From: Campanula takesimana
Taxonomy: Eukaryota > Streptophyta > Magnoliopsida > Asterales > Campanulaceae
Direction of reading: 5' to 3'
Assembly (NCBI GenBank): GCA_026119855.1
Contig: JAOWBW010001902.1
Span: forward strand, 102,095 to 166,094
DNA length: 64,000 nucleotides
The notes under the pieces were generated by a model. It saw only the letters and a list, made by a program, of their open reading frames with translations, was not told the origin of the DNA and searched no databases. Each line of letters opens with the position of its first letter. Position 1 is the stretch's first letter. Below are positions 1-12,120 of the stretch, one piece after another. The translations under genes and the position numbers were made by a program.

Positions 1-1139
1 CATCCTCTTTTTGTCTCATCAATCAGCACAATAGCATGTGCAAACAACATGCACCATGGAACATCATCTTGGATTGACTTCGTCAATTCGTCTATTATCA
101 AAGCAAAGAGAAAGGGACTAAGTGCAGAACCTTAGTGCACTCCAACCTAATAGGGAACTCTTCTGTCTATCCAACACTAGTCCGCACATTAGTAATAACT
201 CCATTATACATATCCTTGATAACATCAATATATTTATTTAAAACATCTTTTTTTACTAAAGCCCACCAAGTACCTCTCTTGTCAATTTATCATAAGCCTT
301 CTCCATATCAATGAAAAACATATGCAAATCTTTCTTTTTATCCTGATGTTTCTCCGTGGTTTATCTCATAAGATAGATTGCCTCCATGGTCGATATTTCA
401 GGCATAAATCCAAATTGGTATCCAAAATATTCACAATTATCCTTAGCCTTTGTGCAATCATTTGTTTCCAAAGTTTCATAATTGGCTTATTAATTTGATC
501 CCCTGATAGTTGGCAATCTTGGACATCAGCTTTGTTCTTTTACAAAGGGATCAGAGTACTTTTCCACCACTCCAATGGCATTGTGTTACTTCTACATATC
601 TTGTTGAATAGTTTTGTTAACCAATCTATTCCCCTCTCCCCAAAAAATCTCCAAACTTCAATTGGTATTCCATCTGCCCCTACGGCTTTCTTCAATCCCA
701 TCTTTCATTGTCATTTCCACTTCACCCATTTTAATTCTCCGGATAATATTTCGATTAACCATACTCGAAGGGATATTTATATCTCCAATATCCTTCTCTT
801 GATCACCATTAAACAAGGTATCAAAGTACAAACTCCGTCTATCATTTATCTCTTTATCCCCGACCAGAACTCTTTGGTCTACATCCTTCACACATTTAAT
901 TCTTTCAATATCTAGTGTCCTATTATCCCTCATACAAGAAAGCCTATAAATGTCCCTTTCCCTTCTTTTGTACCTGACTATCATAAAATTCTTGATTCAC
1001 TTTTGATCTTGCATCTTTTACTCTTTTCTTTGATTCTCTTCTACCCTCCTTATACTTCTCATAGTTCTCATTATTCCTGCATTTTTCCAATAATATTTTG
1101 CATTATCACTTGCTCTTTATTGCTTGCTTTACTTCCTCG
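1..1139 (-). pseudogene. RTE-type LINE, reverse transcriptase part, broken
   Basis: Minus-strand frames read as pieces of a non-LTR reverse transcriptase: a GSALSPFLFALIIDE segment near 70-140, an MEKAYDKL segment near 290-320 and FMPEISTMEAIYLMR near 370-410. A further stretch at 658-984 fits the linker before the RT core. Stops and frame changes separate the pieces. Where the catalytic FADD box should be (about 20-40) the translation reads F-A-H-A, so the metal-binding Asp pair is lost. The 3' end of the element lies outside the window. At 1139 it is cut by a solo LTR and resumes at 14705. It is an old dead copy. The RTE assignment rests on remembered motifs; the LINE class is clear. Confidence 0.8.
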
Positions 1140-1994
1140 TGTTGGGTTTTGATTCATCATGCGCAGCGGAATAATAATAAGATCAAACACCCATGAGCCC
1201 GGATCCGTGCATGTTGATTAAATTAAATACAAGATGAAAGAAACTAGCCCTTGAAGATCGAATCCATGAACACATACTTTAGGTGTTGAAAAGAGAACAC
1301 GCTTTACCGGTATCCACACATCGAACGGACTCAAGAACACATTCTTGATTAATTACTAGATCCAAGGCCTGGTGAAGAAACGATTTCTTCATCGGAATTA
1401 TTTTGCTCCATCGATTATTGTATTTTGATGATTCTCAATCTCAAAATAAATAATCATACCTCTCTATATTTTATTATTTCTAAAACAATTGTTATTGATT
1501 TCCAAAATCAACATTAAAGGCTGTCAAACCCGGCTGCATATCTTATATGAGGGTTTGACCTAATTTCGTTTGGGATCGGGATTCCTTGTCATACAAGAAA
1601 ACTGAACAAACTGTACAGAATCGGGGGGCCAGCCGTACGGCTCTATAAGAGCCGTACGGTGGCTGTGTAGCCGTACGGTTGTCTGTCCAAAAATCCCAGT
1701 ATTTTAGCCTTTTTCCAATCCGTTCTATTGAATGTGACCCAATAGGATTATACTAAGTTGGCAACGAGTCCGAACCATTCAGAACCCGTAAGTCATAAGC
1801 GGACTCTAGCAAGCCATTATTACTACCCAATTAGTATAACCTTGAAAGTCCAAAGTTACCTTATAGAACATTTCACAATCCCTTTGTCACGCGATATCAT
1901 ATTGGATATAATTCATGGTCCAAGTCAACTTATGTTATCCAATGCTTTCTCGATCTCGAGTAGATTGATATGAGCAAATGATATTGAACAAATC

Positions 1995-4436
1995 TGTCGT
2001 GACCCCGACCCGTGGTCCTACTTGGACCCACGCTCGGATCACGAGCGGACGACGATTTAAAACTAATTAAATTTTTAGAAAACTTTACATAATATCATTT
2101 GAAAGTTTTAACACAAGGCCACCGGCCACTACGAATTTAGTTATATACAAACTTCACAATTTTCCCAAAAGTTTAACAAAATGAACCACTTAGTCATAAC
2201 AAGGTTTTGACTACTACCCAAAAGGGGTTACATTTACATAATGTAAGCCACTACCTTCCCAAAATAACCTCCCAAGTCGTCGCCCTTAACCGTGCTTATT
2301 GTGGCCTATTCCCTGGCTCGCCTCGACCTAAGGAAAACAAATTTGAAAGGAACGGGGTGAGATAAAATCTCAGTAAGTTACTAAATGCAACTACATGGCA
2401 CGGCATAACAATATGCAATAATCATAATATAATAAGGAGTAAACAACATTTGGCACATAACTACATAGGCTGAATGAAACACGTTACAAAGGATACGTGA
2501 GCTAAGGTTTAAACCCAAGGATATAAAATCTTCACAGCATCAATGAGCAGCACGAACGGCTGAAGCAGAGGTTCCGGAACCCATAGTAACCAATCAATAA
2601 CAAGGGGGGAAATGACACAGAGTCATTACCCAAACACGGCGAAAATTCCCCAAAGAGGAACTAGCCAACCCAACTATGTGTTGGGTTTCCAAGTAACATG
2701 CGCAGCGGAATATAGCAATTAAAATTTTAAGAAACCCAAAGCCATGGATCCGTTCATATGATTAAATCAAATACAACATGATGAATAAAGGAAAAACTAA
2801 CCCTTGATGTCTATCAAATTTTCTCTTGGTCTTTGGTGGAGATTTGAAGACTTGATCACGATCACAAAGCTTGAACACGAACTTTAAAGATGATGATTTT
2901 CACCCTCTAGCGGTATCCACACTTCGAACGAATATCAAAGGAACTTCTTTGATCTTGGTTGCTAGACCAATATTATGAAACACACTTTCACAATTTAATA
3001 AAGAACTATATGGAATTTATTTGTGAATTATTTTGTTCCTCAATCAAGGATATCTTAGAACAAAATAAAATCTCTCTCAAACTCTTTGAGACTCACAAAA
3101 GCACTAGTCAATATGGTCTGGCCGAATTGGGGTTTTTATACACAATTAAGACCTATTCCAAATAGGTAACTTGTGCCAAAAACCATTCCTAATCGAATTA
3201 GGAATTTTCCTGTCGGCATACCGGGCGCCCGCCTCGTCCAACCCAGGTGCCCGCTCATTTGAACAGAAGGTCCAGGTCTTCCAGACTTCATTCAGGCGCC
3301 CGCCTGGTCCAACCCAAGCGCCCGCTTGGTTGACCAGGAGGCCCAGAATATTTCCAGAAATTCCTTGGAGGTCCTCCGACCCTAAATGCCAATATAGTCC
3401 TCTTATTTAAGATTCGTTCTATTGTGTGTGACCCTCTAGGATTATACTAAGTTGGCAATGGGCTCAAACATGATCCCATAAGATATGATTAGGTTGTAGC
3501 AAACCGTCATACCTACCCAAATAGTATAACTAGATACAAGTTCGCATTCCTTTAGAATATGTCACAATCCTTTTGTCCACGATGTCATTGAACACACGTC
3601 ATGGTCAAACAGTCAACTTGTTTTGGTTCAATACTTTCTTGATTCTGAATATGTCGATAATTCAAATGCTATTGATCCAATCAATCCATTTGAGTCCGGC
3701 CGAACATTTCATCAACATCATTCCTTCGAGGGGCCCAAGCTTGACATCTCTCCGTGGAGGGACAAATCCATTTAGCTTATTATTCTTCCCAACGGGAATC
3801 CGATTATGCCAATCATACCCTTCATAACTACCGTGTTAAGGTAGCGTTTGAATATGTCAAACACAATGTTCATCAAGTGGAAGACCATAATAACTTCATG
3901 TCTAAGGATTCGAATGACATAACTAATATGAGATATATGTACGACATAGACCATGACATAAATCTCATACAGCGGGTCATGTCCAGTACCTTGTTCCAAA
4001 CAAGTACCAATAAATCTAACATGATCATCTCATGATCATTTAACCTTTATACTAGTGCTCAATAAGTACTAGGGACGGGGATTATTATAAGTAAACATGA
4101 ACAACAATAATAATCAAAACATCTTTTAATTGATATGAAATAAATGATAACAATTACAACGTTTATTAAACGTGCCTAGAGCACCACTACCAACACTATG
4201 GCCATATAGTGGGTCACGGGGATCAATAGACATTATAAGGAACTTAGCTCGGTGCCCTTATAATCTCTACATCACCAAACAAAGACACCAGCTGGACTTT
4301 GTAACTATTGCACAAACGGTGTATGACTTCAAAAGAGGAAATCATACTAGATACATCACAAAATGATCACAAGTCTCATAAAGAGTTCATCAACAATGTG
4401 CAACAAAACCATTTCTCAAATAATGAATTCCAATAA
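1995..4436 (-). repeat. Truncated distal LTR of the Gypsy composite (split by X2)
   Basis: It matches the first part of the complete LTRs from TGTCGTGACC on. It is interrupted at 2679-4195 by a solo LTR and resumes at 4201. It stops at about 4436 (CCAATAA), where LTR sequence runs straight into gag sequence with a few bases of microhomology (CAAT). The roughly 1.2 kb that normally follows is missing, including the palindrome block and the TGTAGCGACC end. Near its start it has extra bases (GTGGTCCTAC) not found in the other two copies. Confidence 0.85.
2679..4195. mobile_element. Solo LTR, family X, copy X2
   Basis: TGTTGGGTTTCC to CTACCAACA, 1517 bp, inside the truncated Gypsy LTR, with a perfect CTATG duplication (2674-2678 and 4196-4200). 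Same orientation as X1 and opposite to X3. No reading frame of interest. At 3223-3327 it holds four variants of GGCGCCCGCC in two pairs separated by a spacer that includes CAGAAGGTC. It must be younger than the Gypsy composite it interrupts. Confidence 0.88.
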
Positions 4437-5330
4437 TGAGTACACACCTTCCTATTTTGGTTTCCCGAGTTGTTACCCTGATTTTGGACATTCGGTTGCC
4501 ACTGTGATTGTCCCTTGAACGGAGATGATGTCCCTTGTGCCCCTCGATTATCATTACGTTGCGGCTGCGATCTTCCTTGTCCACCTTGCTTAACTCCACC
4601 TGTTGCCTCAGTTTTGCTCTTGTGCTCAACAATATCATGCTCTACCTGATATGCTCAGTCCACTGCATCATGGAAGTCCTGAAACTTATGCGCAACCAAC
4701 TGGGTTCTGATCGACGTCCTCAATCCTCTCACGAATCTGGTGGTCTTTCTCTCTTCCGTTGCTACTAAATATCCACAATGCCTGGCTAGTTCCATAAACT
4801 TAGCCACATATTGAGCCACGGTCATTACATTCTGTTCCAAGTTAAGAAATTCAGCTTCCTTTCTATCCTGGTCCACCTTTGGTATAAAATGTTCCTTGAA
4901 CTTTTTCACGAAATCCTCCCATGTATACTGTTTACGTTCCCCATCCCAAGTAACTTTCAATGCCTTCCACCAGTGTTCCGCCACTCCCACTAATTTGTAT
5001 GTTGCAAATCTGACTCTTTCTTCATCCGTACTCCCCAACACTTCAAATATCTTTTCCATAGCATCAATCCATCTCTCAGCCTTAAGCACATCCGGTTCAC
5101 CCTCATATTCAATGGTTTTCATCTTTAGAAATTGATCAAGTCTAGTTCTTGGGGCTGCATGCTCTCCCCTTGGCCCATGATCATGCATAGCCTTCATAGC
5201 GGCTTCAAACATTCCCTGGAACATTTCTCGAGTCTCATTTCTAACATTTCTCCGACCTGCAGGACCGCCCTGCTCATCATCGGACCCTACCATGATTATT
5301 GAGTACCTGTATACAACAACCAACATTACT
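4437..5330 (-). pseudogene. Gag remnant of the second Gypsy unit
   Basis: A near-copy of the gag at 11160-11995 (retrotrans_gag type, with WWKALKVTW and YVAKFMELARHCGY segments). It reads from a start near 5290 to a CGA-to-TGA stop inside DAVD*AYQVE (about 4653). Beyond the stop the frame continues through a Gln/Asn-rich linker to the first zinc-knuckle residues (VCTH) and then breaks into LTR sequence at 4436. Unlike the other copy, the gag-to-knuckle linker here is in frame. So each copy is broken in a different place. Confidence 0.85.
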
Positions 5331-5399
5331 CACTCCGAACTCAACTACCCATCCCAGGTTTATAGTTAATCTAACCTTCTAACCTAAGATCCGAGCAAC

Positions 5400-5417
5400 C
5401 ATTGCTCTGATACCAAC
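5400..5417 (-). promoter_or_regulatory. Primer binding site next to the middle LTR
   Basis: The minus strand reads TTGGTATCAGAGCAAT directly beside the LTR end, complementary to the 3' end of initiator tRNA-Met, the usual primer for plant Gypsy and Copia elements. It belongs to the truncated second unit (gag at 4437-5330). Confidence 0.85.
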
Positions 5418-6755
5418 TGTCGTGACCCCGACCCGTTTGGACCCACGCTCGGATCACGAGCGGACGACGATTTAAAACTAATTAAATTTTTAGAAAACTT
5501 TACATAATATCATTTGAAAGTTTTAACACAAGGCCACCGGCCACTACGAATTTAGTTATATACAAACTTCACAATTTTCCCAAAAGTTTAACAAAATGAA
5601 CCACTTAGTCATAACAAGGTTTTGACTACTACCCAAAAGGGGTTACATTTACATAATGTAAGCCACTACCTTCCCAAAATAACCTCCAACTCGTCGCCCT
5701 TAACCGTGCTTATTGTGGCCTATTCCCTGGCTCGCCTCGACCTAAGGAAAACAAATTTGAAAGGAACGGGTGAGATAAAATCTCAGTAAGTTACTAAATG
5801 CAACTACATGGCACGGCATAACAATATGCAATAATCATAATATAATAAGGAGTAAACAACATTTAGCACATAACCACATAGGCTGAATGAAACACGTTAC
5901 AAAGGATACGTGAGCTAAGGTTTAAACCCAAGGATATAAAATCTTCACAGCATCAATGAGCAGCACGAACGGCTGAAGCAGAGGTTCCGGAACCCATAGT
6001 AACCAATCAATAACAAGGGGGGAAATGACACAGAGTCATTACCCAAACACGGCAAAAATTCCCCAAAGAGGAACTAGCCAACCCAACTATGGCCATATAG
6101 TGGGTCACGGGGATCAATAGACATTATAAGGAACTTAGCTCGGTGCCCTTATAATCTCTACATCACCAAACAAAGACACCAGCTGGACTTTTAACTATTG
6201 CACAAACGGTGTATGACTTCAAAAGAGGAAATCATACTAGATACATCACAAAATGATCACAAGTCTCATAAAGAGTTCATCAACAAAACCATTTCTCAAA
6301 TAATGAATTCCAATAAGGAAATACCATAAGACATCACAAAAGTGAAATGCCAATCACATAACACTCCATCACCACATTCATAACCTTAATACGCTCCTTA
6401 CATAGCTTATATAGGCCTAAGGTTGACCTATCATTGATCCGAGTACTTATTTTTAAGTTATGAACTTTTATGATTAAAACAGGGGTGCACGACGAGTCAA
6501 CAAATCTGCTCGGTCGAGCAACACTACCAATTTTGACACAAACCTTCTGACTCACCTGCTCGGCCGAGTCAAGGGAAGTGCTCGGCCGAGCACCACCTGA
6601 ACTAAAAAAAAACGCAGAAACCCAATTTCTTCCTAAAACAAACTTTAACCCCAAATTGCTACTTGGTTGAGCTCAAGGATGAATTCTAACTAGTTTATGG
6701 CCGTTTCCTTCACTACTATTACTCATTTAACACCATTAGAGACACCCATTACACC

Positions 6756-6791
<36 letters not shown>

Positions 6792-7485
6792 AATCAACCT
6801 AACAAGAAAAGGGGAAATTCACCAAATGAAGCTCAACTACAACCCAACACCACAAACATTGCATTATATCATTATCAAATTACTACATGAGCAGTCCTAA
6901 TAAAAGGGGGTTAGTGAACTTACCTTGAATGGAGAATGATTTTGAGTTCAAACCCACTTCTAAAATTGCTCTAATTGCTACACCCTTCAACCTAATTACC
7001 TTGAGGAGGTTAATTCTAGGAAGAAGAAGAAATTAGAGAGGGGAAAATTAGAAGATGAGAATCCTTACCATGGATTTCTTGACATGCATGGAGAATGAGA
7101 AGGAGGATGAAGAATGGAGTTGGAGAGGAAGAAATAAAGGGAAATATTGGGTTGAATTTTTCTGGGAATGAAGAGGGTGGAGGGGTTAACTACCCAAATC
7201 AAGGTTTCCTCTTAAACAACTAAACCCCTCTAGTTAGCCCATGAACACTTACACCCCTTGAGTTAATTTTACCCTAAAGCCCTTAAGGTTCTATTAACAC
7301 ATAAGTCTAACTCTTACTAATTTAATGATATAATACTTAAAACTCAACAATTAACATTGCAAGTATTTATTTAACATAATATGCACACATATAATTTCAA
7401 TAAATAATTCTAAGCATGAAATTGAATAAACATATAATAGTCAAAATAATAATTAAAATTAGAGCCCGGATTTGGGGTCGCTACA
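5418..7485 (-). repeat. Middle LTR of the Gypsy composite, complete (2068 bp)
   Basis: TGTCGTGACC to TCGCTACA; very close to the LTR at 12121-14197. On the minus strand it is the 3' LTR of the pol-bearing unit and the 5' LTR of the truncated unit. It contains an (ACA)n run (about 6752-6790), a palindrome block with GCTCGG(C/T)CGAGC words at 6508-6591, and a segment of about 70 bp (5764-5838, minus strand) also present in the Gypsy derivative at 25024-33243. Confidence 0.9.
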
Positions 7486-7508
7486 CTCACTCCCCCTAAA
7501 AGAAATTT
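7486..7508 (-). promoter_or_regulatory. Polypurine tract of the Gypsy unit
   Basis: The minus strand reads TTAGGGGGAGTGA immediately before the LTR start TGTAGCGACC. This is the plus-strand primer region of an LTR retrotransposon, in the expected place after pol. Confidence 0.8.
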
Positions 7509-7533
7509 CGCCCCGAAATTTAAATATGCTTAC

Positions 7534-10500
7534 CTAGATTTCGAATAGCCATGGATATTTCCGCTCCATCTCCTCCCTAAGCTCCCAAGTGGACTCTTCA
7601 ATCTCATGATTCCGCCACACGACCCTTACCAAAGGAATACTCTTATTTCTTAACTCTTGCACCTTAGTATCCATTATCCGAACCGGGTGCTCAACATAGG
7701 TCATATCGGGCTCAATATCATCCGGTATCTCCGCTAACACATGAGATGGGTAAAAAACATACATACGGAGCATCGAGACATGAAATACATCGTGAATCTT
7801 TCCTAAGGAAGAGGGTAAGGCAAGACGGTAGGCAAGAATTCCAACCCTCTCTAAGATCTCAAAAGGTCCCAAATACCTCGGAGCGAGCTTCCCCTTTTTA
7901 CCATACCTTTGAATCCCCACTTTTGGTGAAACCTTCAAGAATACCAAATCTCCTACGTTAAACTCAAGGTCTCGCCTTCTATAATCGGAATAGCTTTTCT
8001 GTCGACTTTGAGCAGTTTTCAACCTATCCCGGATAAGCTTGACTTTCTCTAAGGAATCCCGAACCAAATCAACACCCCATAACTTAGCTTCCCCAACCTC
8101 ATCCCAACAGATCGGAGACCTACACTTTCTTCCATAAAGAGCCTTATATGGTGCCATCTGAATACTCGATTGGTAACTATTGTTGTAAGCGAACTCGACA
8201 AGCGGTAGATGAGTGTCCCAAGAATCAGAAAAATCCACTGAGCAGGCCCGTAACATGTCCTCCAAAATCTGAATCGTTCTCTCGGATTGACCATCGGTTT
8301 GGGGATGATATGCTGTACTGAATCGCAGATTGGTACCCAAAGCTTTTTGCAACGCTTGCCAAAACCGTGAAGTGAACCGAGGATCTCTGTCTGACACGAT
8401 ACTAACCGGGACTCCATGAAGCTTCACAATCTCATCCATATACAAACTCGCAAGTTTCTCCATCGAATAACTAATATCAATCGGTAGAAAATGGGCGGAC
8501 TTGGTTAATCTATCAACAATTACCCAAACGGCGTCGTGCTTTCTCCGAGTACGAGGTAGTCCGGTTACAAAATCCATCGTAATGTGCTCCCACTTCCATT
8601 CCGGAATCTCAAGTGGTTGAAGTAGTCCCGCGGGTCTTTGGTGTTCGGCCTTCACTTGTTGACATGTCAAACATTTAGATACGTAATCCGCTATCTCCCT
8701 TTTCATGTTATTCCACCAAAAGTGTTGTTTCAAATTCTGGTACATCTTTGTATTTCCGGGGTGAATTGTATACTTCGATTTATGGCCCTCCTCAAGAACT
8801 TGACATTTAATTCCATTGACATCCGGTACGCACAACCGACCTTGATAAGTTAAAACTCCCTCAGGATCCAACAAAAGGCCAACATATTGTTTGTCCGCCA
8901 TACGATCCATGATTTTCTTCAATTCTGGGTCATCCTTTTGAGCATCCTTGATTTGTTGAATTAAGGTTGGTAAAATCCGAATATTCGCAAATATAGCCCC
9001 GTGTCTCGACTCACAAGGGCTCCAATCTCGAGCATCCTCTAGCATCTTCCACTCCCGAACCATCATCGAGGCCATATAGGACTTCCGACTAATAGCATCC
9101 GCGACTACATTTGCCTTGCCCGGGTGGTAGGAAATAGTGCAATCATAATCCTTTAAAAGTTCCATCCATCGCCTCTGTCGGTTATTCAATTCCTTTTGAG
9201 AGAAAAGATATTTCAAGATTTTGTGATCCGTGAAAATTTCAAACTTCGCTCCATATAGGTAATGCTTCCACTTATGTAACGCAAACACAATCGCAGCAAG
9301 CTCCATGTCATGAGTTGCGTAATTCTGTTCACACGGTGTTAACTTCCTCGAAGCATAAGCAATAACCTTCCCGTTCTGCATCAAAACGCAACCAAGACCC
9401 TCATTCGAAGCATCACTATAGATAACCAAATCATCGTTTCCGTTGGGCAACGCAAGAATCGGAGCGGTGGTTAATCTCTTCTTAAACTCATCAAAACTAT
9501 TCTGACACTTTTCATTCCACACAAATGGCACATTCTTTCGGGTCAATTGAGTTAACGGTGTGGCAATCCTCGAGAACCCCTCGATAAACCTTCTATAATA
9601 CCCGGCCAAACCTAGGAAACTTCGAACCTCTGTCACCGTCTCGGGCCTCTTCCAATTCACTATAGCTTCAATCTTGGATGGATCCACGGAAATCCCTTTA
9701 CTTGACACCACGTGACCCAGGAAAGAAACTTCCTCAAGCCAAAAATCACACTTACTAAATTTAGAAAACAATTGCTTCTCTCGGAGCACCCCCAAAACTA
9801 TTCGCAGACGTTGTTCATGTTCCTCCCGGGATTTAGAATACACCAATATGTCATCAATAAACACCACCACAAATGAGTCGAGGTAAGGCTTGAACACTCT
9901 ATTCATCAAATCCATGAAAACCGCAGGTGCGTTGGTCAACCCAAATGGCATCACCAAGAACTCATAATGACCATATCGAGTCCGGAACGCAGTCTTAGGA
10001 ATATCCTCGGAACGGATCTTCAATTGATGGTACCCACTTCGCAAATCCAATTTGGAGAAGACCTTCGAGCCTTGCAACTGATCAAATAAATCATCGATGT
10101 GGGGTAAAGGGTACTTGTTCTTCACAGTCACTTGGTTCAATTTCCGGTAGTCTATACACAGTCTCAAAGACCCGTCTTTCTTCTTCACAAATAAAACCGG
10201 AGCTCCCCACGGTGACACACTGGGGCGGATGAAGCCTCTGTCAAGTAGTTCTTGCAACTGAATCTTTAACTCCTTTAATTCTGCGGGGGCCATTCGGTAC
10301 GGTGCTTTGGAGATAGGGGTAGTCCCAGGAAATAAATCAATACAAAACTCTATCTCCCTATCGGGAGGCATAACGTACTCCGAAGAAAACACCTCAGGAA
10401 ACTCTCTCACCACCGGTACATCACTCAACTCAGGCGACTTTTTAGTAGTATCTAACACGCTAGCAAGGTACCCCGCACAACCCCGAGCTAATAATCTCCT

Positions 10501-11151
10501 AGCTTTCATATAGGAAATCACTCGAATATTTCTACCCCAAGGAACCGCCTCAAATACAAATTCAGACACACCAGGAATAGAAAAAGTAACTATCTTCCTT
10601 CGACAGTCAACAGAAGCATAATGTCGACTCAACCAGTCCATACCCAAGATAACATCAAAGTCTTGCAAGGGTAGGAGCACCAAATCAGGAGGTAATACAT
10701 GTTCACATAAAAACACATCACAAGCACGTAATACTTCATTTGCAACTAGACACTCTCCCACCGGAGTTGACACTTCTAACACATAAGGCAACGATTCAGA
10801 TAAAACAGGTAACTGAGATGCGAAATGGAGAGAAATGCATGAATGCGATGAGCCAGGGTCTATTAGTGCACGTGCTCTCATACTCGCTATAAAAATTGTA
10901 CCTCCAATCACATTAGAAGCATCCGTAGCTTCTTGTTGATTCACAGCAAATAACCGCCCTTGGACTTTTGGTCTTCCCGCAACATCCCTTTTCTGTCCTT
11001 GTGGTGCCCCCGTATTACTCCCTGATGGTTGACTCTTCGGTTTAGGACAATCCCTTTGATAGTGCCCATATTGTCCACAGTTGGTGCACTTCCCTTGTTT
11101 TTTCCAACACCTTTCTTCCGAGTGACCTTCCTTCTGACAATGAGTACACAC
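7534..11151 (-). CDS. Gypsy/Tekay Pol polyprotein, 1205 codons, open throughout
   Basis: Order along the protein: zinc knuckle CTNCGQYGHYQRDC (about 20-35); aspartic protease with DPGSSHS in place of the common DTGAT/S (about 97-103); reverse transcriptase with LDLRSGYHQ and catalytic FIDDILVY (about 435); RNase H with YSDASNEGLG and SRKLTPCEQNYATHDMELAA; integrase with an HHCC-type zinc region (HPGNTKMYQNLKQHFWW, CLTCQQ), then MDFVTGLP, SDRDPRF and YHPQTDGQSERTIQ with the D,D,E residues present; and a C-terminal chromodomain-like tail (VRVVWRNHEIEESTWE) that reads chromatin marks in chromoviruses. The frame is intact, so enzymes could be made. The gag link upstream is broken; the first Met lies inside the knuckle region, so the frame is the 3' part of a gag-pol fusion. 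Confidence 0.93.
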   Translation of the reverse strand: MCTHCQKEGHSEERCWKKQGKCTNCGQYGHYQRDCPKPKSQPSGSNTGAPQGQKRDVAGRPKVQGRLFAVNQQEATDASNVIGGTIFIASMRARALIDPGSSHSCISLHFASQLPVLSESLPYVLEVSTPVGECLVANEVLRACDVFLCEHVLPPDLVLLPLQDFDVILGMDWLSRHYASVDCRRKIVTFSIPGVSEFVFEAVPWGRNIRVISYMKARRLLARGCAGYLASVLDTTKKSPELSDVPVVREFPEVFSSEYVMPPDREIEFCIDLFPGTTPISKAPYRMAPAELKELKIQLQELLDRGFIRPSVSPWGAPVLFVKKKDGSLRLCIDYRKLNQVTVKNKYPLPHIDDLFDQLQGSKVFSKLDLRSGYHQLKIRSEDIPKTAFRTRYGHYEFLVMPFGLTNAPAVFMDLMNRVFKPYLDSFVVVFIDDILVYSKSREEHEQRLRIVLGVLREKQLFSKFSKCDFWLEEVSFLGHVVSSKGISVDPSKIEAIVNWKRPETVTEVRSFLGLAGYYRRFIEGFSRIATPLTQLTRKNVPFVWNEKCQNSFDEFKKRLTTAPILALPNGNDDLVIYSDASNEGLGCVLMQNGKVIAYASRKLTPCEQNYATHDMELAAIVFALHKWKHYLYGAKFEIFTDHKILKYLFSQKELNNRQRRWMELLKDYDCTISYHPGKANVVADAISRKSYMASMMVREWKMLEDARDWSPCESRHGAIFANIRILPTLIQQIKDAQKDDPELKKIMDRMADKQYVGLLLDPEGVLTYQGRLCVPDVNGIKCQVLEEGHKSKYTIHPGNTKMYQNLKQHFWWNNMKREIADYVSKCLTCQQVKAEHQRPAGLLQPLEIPEWKWEHITMDFVTGLPRTRRKHDAVWVIVDRLTKSAHFLPIDISYSMEKLASLYMDEIVKLHGVPVSIVSDRDPRFTSRFWQALQKALGTNLRFSTAYHPQTDGQSERTIQILEDMLRACSVDFSDSWDTHLPLVEFAYNNSYQSSIQMAPYKALYGRKCRSPICWDEVGEAKLWGVDLVRDSLEKVKLIRDRLKTAQSRQKSYSDYRRRDLEFNVGDLVFLKVSPKVGIQRYGKKGKLAPRYLGPFEILERVGILAYRLALPSSLGKIHDVFHVSMLRMYVFYPSHVLAEIPDDIEPDMTYVEHPVRIMDTKVQELRNKSIPLVRVVWRNHEIEESTWELREEMERKYPWLFEI

Positions 11152-11159
11152 CTTCCTAT

Positions 11160-11995
11160 TTTGGTTCCCGAGTTGTTACCCTGATTTTGGACATTCGGTT
11201 GCCACTGTGATTGTCCTTGAACGGAGATGATGTCCCTTGTGCCCCTCGATTATCATTACGTTGCGGCTACGATCTTCCTTGTCCACCTTGCTTAACTCCA
11301 CCTGTTGCCTCAGTTTTTCTCTTGTGCTCAACAATATCATGCTCTACCTGATATGCTCGGTCCACTGCATCCTGGAAGTCCTGAAACTTATGCGCAACCA
11401 ACTGGGTTCTGATCGACGTCCTCAATCCTCTCACGAATCTGGTGGTCTTTCTCTCTTCCGTTGCTACTAAATATCCACAATGCCTGGCTAGTTCCGTAAA
11501 CTTAGCCACATATTGAGCCACGGTCATTACATTCTGTTCCAAGTTAAGAAATTCAGCTTCCTTTCTATCCTGGTCCACCTTTGGTATAAAATGTTCCTTG
11601 AACTTTTTCACGAAATCCTCCCATGTATACTGTTTACGTTCCCCATCCCAAGTAACTTTCAATGCCTTCCACCAGTGTTCCGCCGCTCCCACTAATTTGT
11701 ATGTTGCAAATCTGACTCTTTCTTCATCCGTACTCCCCAACACTTCAAATATCTTTTCCATAGCATCAATCCATCTCTCAGCCTTAAGCACATCCGGTTC
11801 ACCCTCATATTCAATGGGTTTCATCTTTAGAAATTGATCAAGTCCAGTTCTTGGGGCTGCATGCTCTCCCCTTGGCCCATGATCATGCATAGCCTTCATA
11901 GCGGCTTCAAACATTCCCTGGAACATTTCTCGAGTCTCATTTCTAACATTTCTCCGACCTGCAGGACCGCCCTGCTCATCATCGGACCCTACCAT
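11160..11995 (-). pseudogene. Gypsy gag of the main unit, broken before the zinc knuckle
   Basis: The minus-strand frame from 11995 (Met of MVGSDDEQ; an earlier in-frame Met at 12028 is also possible) encodes a retrotrans_gag domain with AERWIDAMEKIF, WWKALKVTW and ARHCGYLVATEE. It ends at a TAG near 11269. Compared with the copy at 4437-5330, three lesions separate gag from pol: a CAG-to-TAG change (about 11269) and two single-base losses (about 11213 and 11165). These remove the continuous gag-pol frame. The capsid domain itself is undamaged. Confidence 0.88.
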
Positions 11996-12102
11996 GATTA
12001 TTGAGTACCTGTATACAACAACCAACATTACTCACTCCGAACTCAACTACCCATCCCAGGTTATATAGTTAATCTAACCTTCTAACCTAAGATCCGAGCA
12101 AC

Positions 12103-12120
12103 CATTGCTCTGATACCAAC
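12103..12120 (-). promoter_or_regulatory. Primer binding site of the main Gypsy unit
   Basis: The minus strand reads TTGGTATCAGAGCAATGG abutting the LTR at 12121. It is an initiator tRNA-Met type site. Confidence 0.87.

Noticed and set aside
1140..4195. Family X as DNA transposons because of TGTTGG...CCAACA ends
   Set aside because: The inverted match is only about six bases and duplications are 5 bp; TG...CA ends fit LTRs better.
7746..10513. Plus-strand and alternate-frame openings across the Gypsy pol
   Set aside because: Shadows of the strong minus-strand pol frame.
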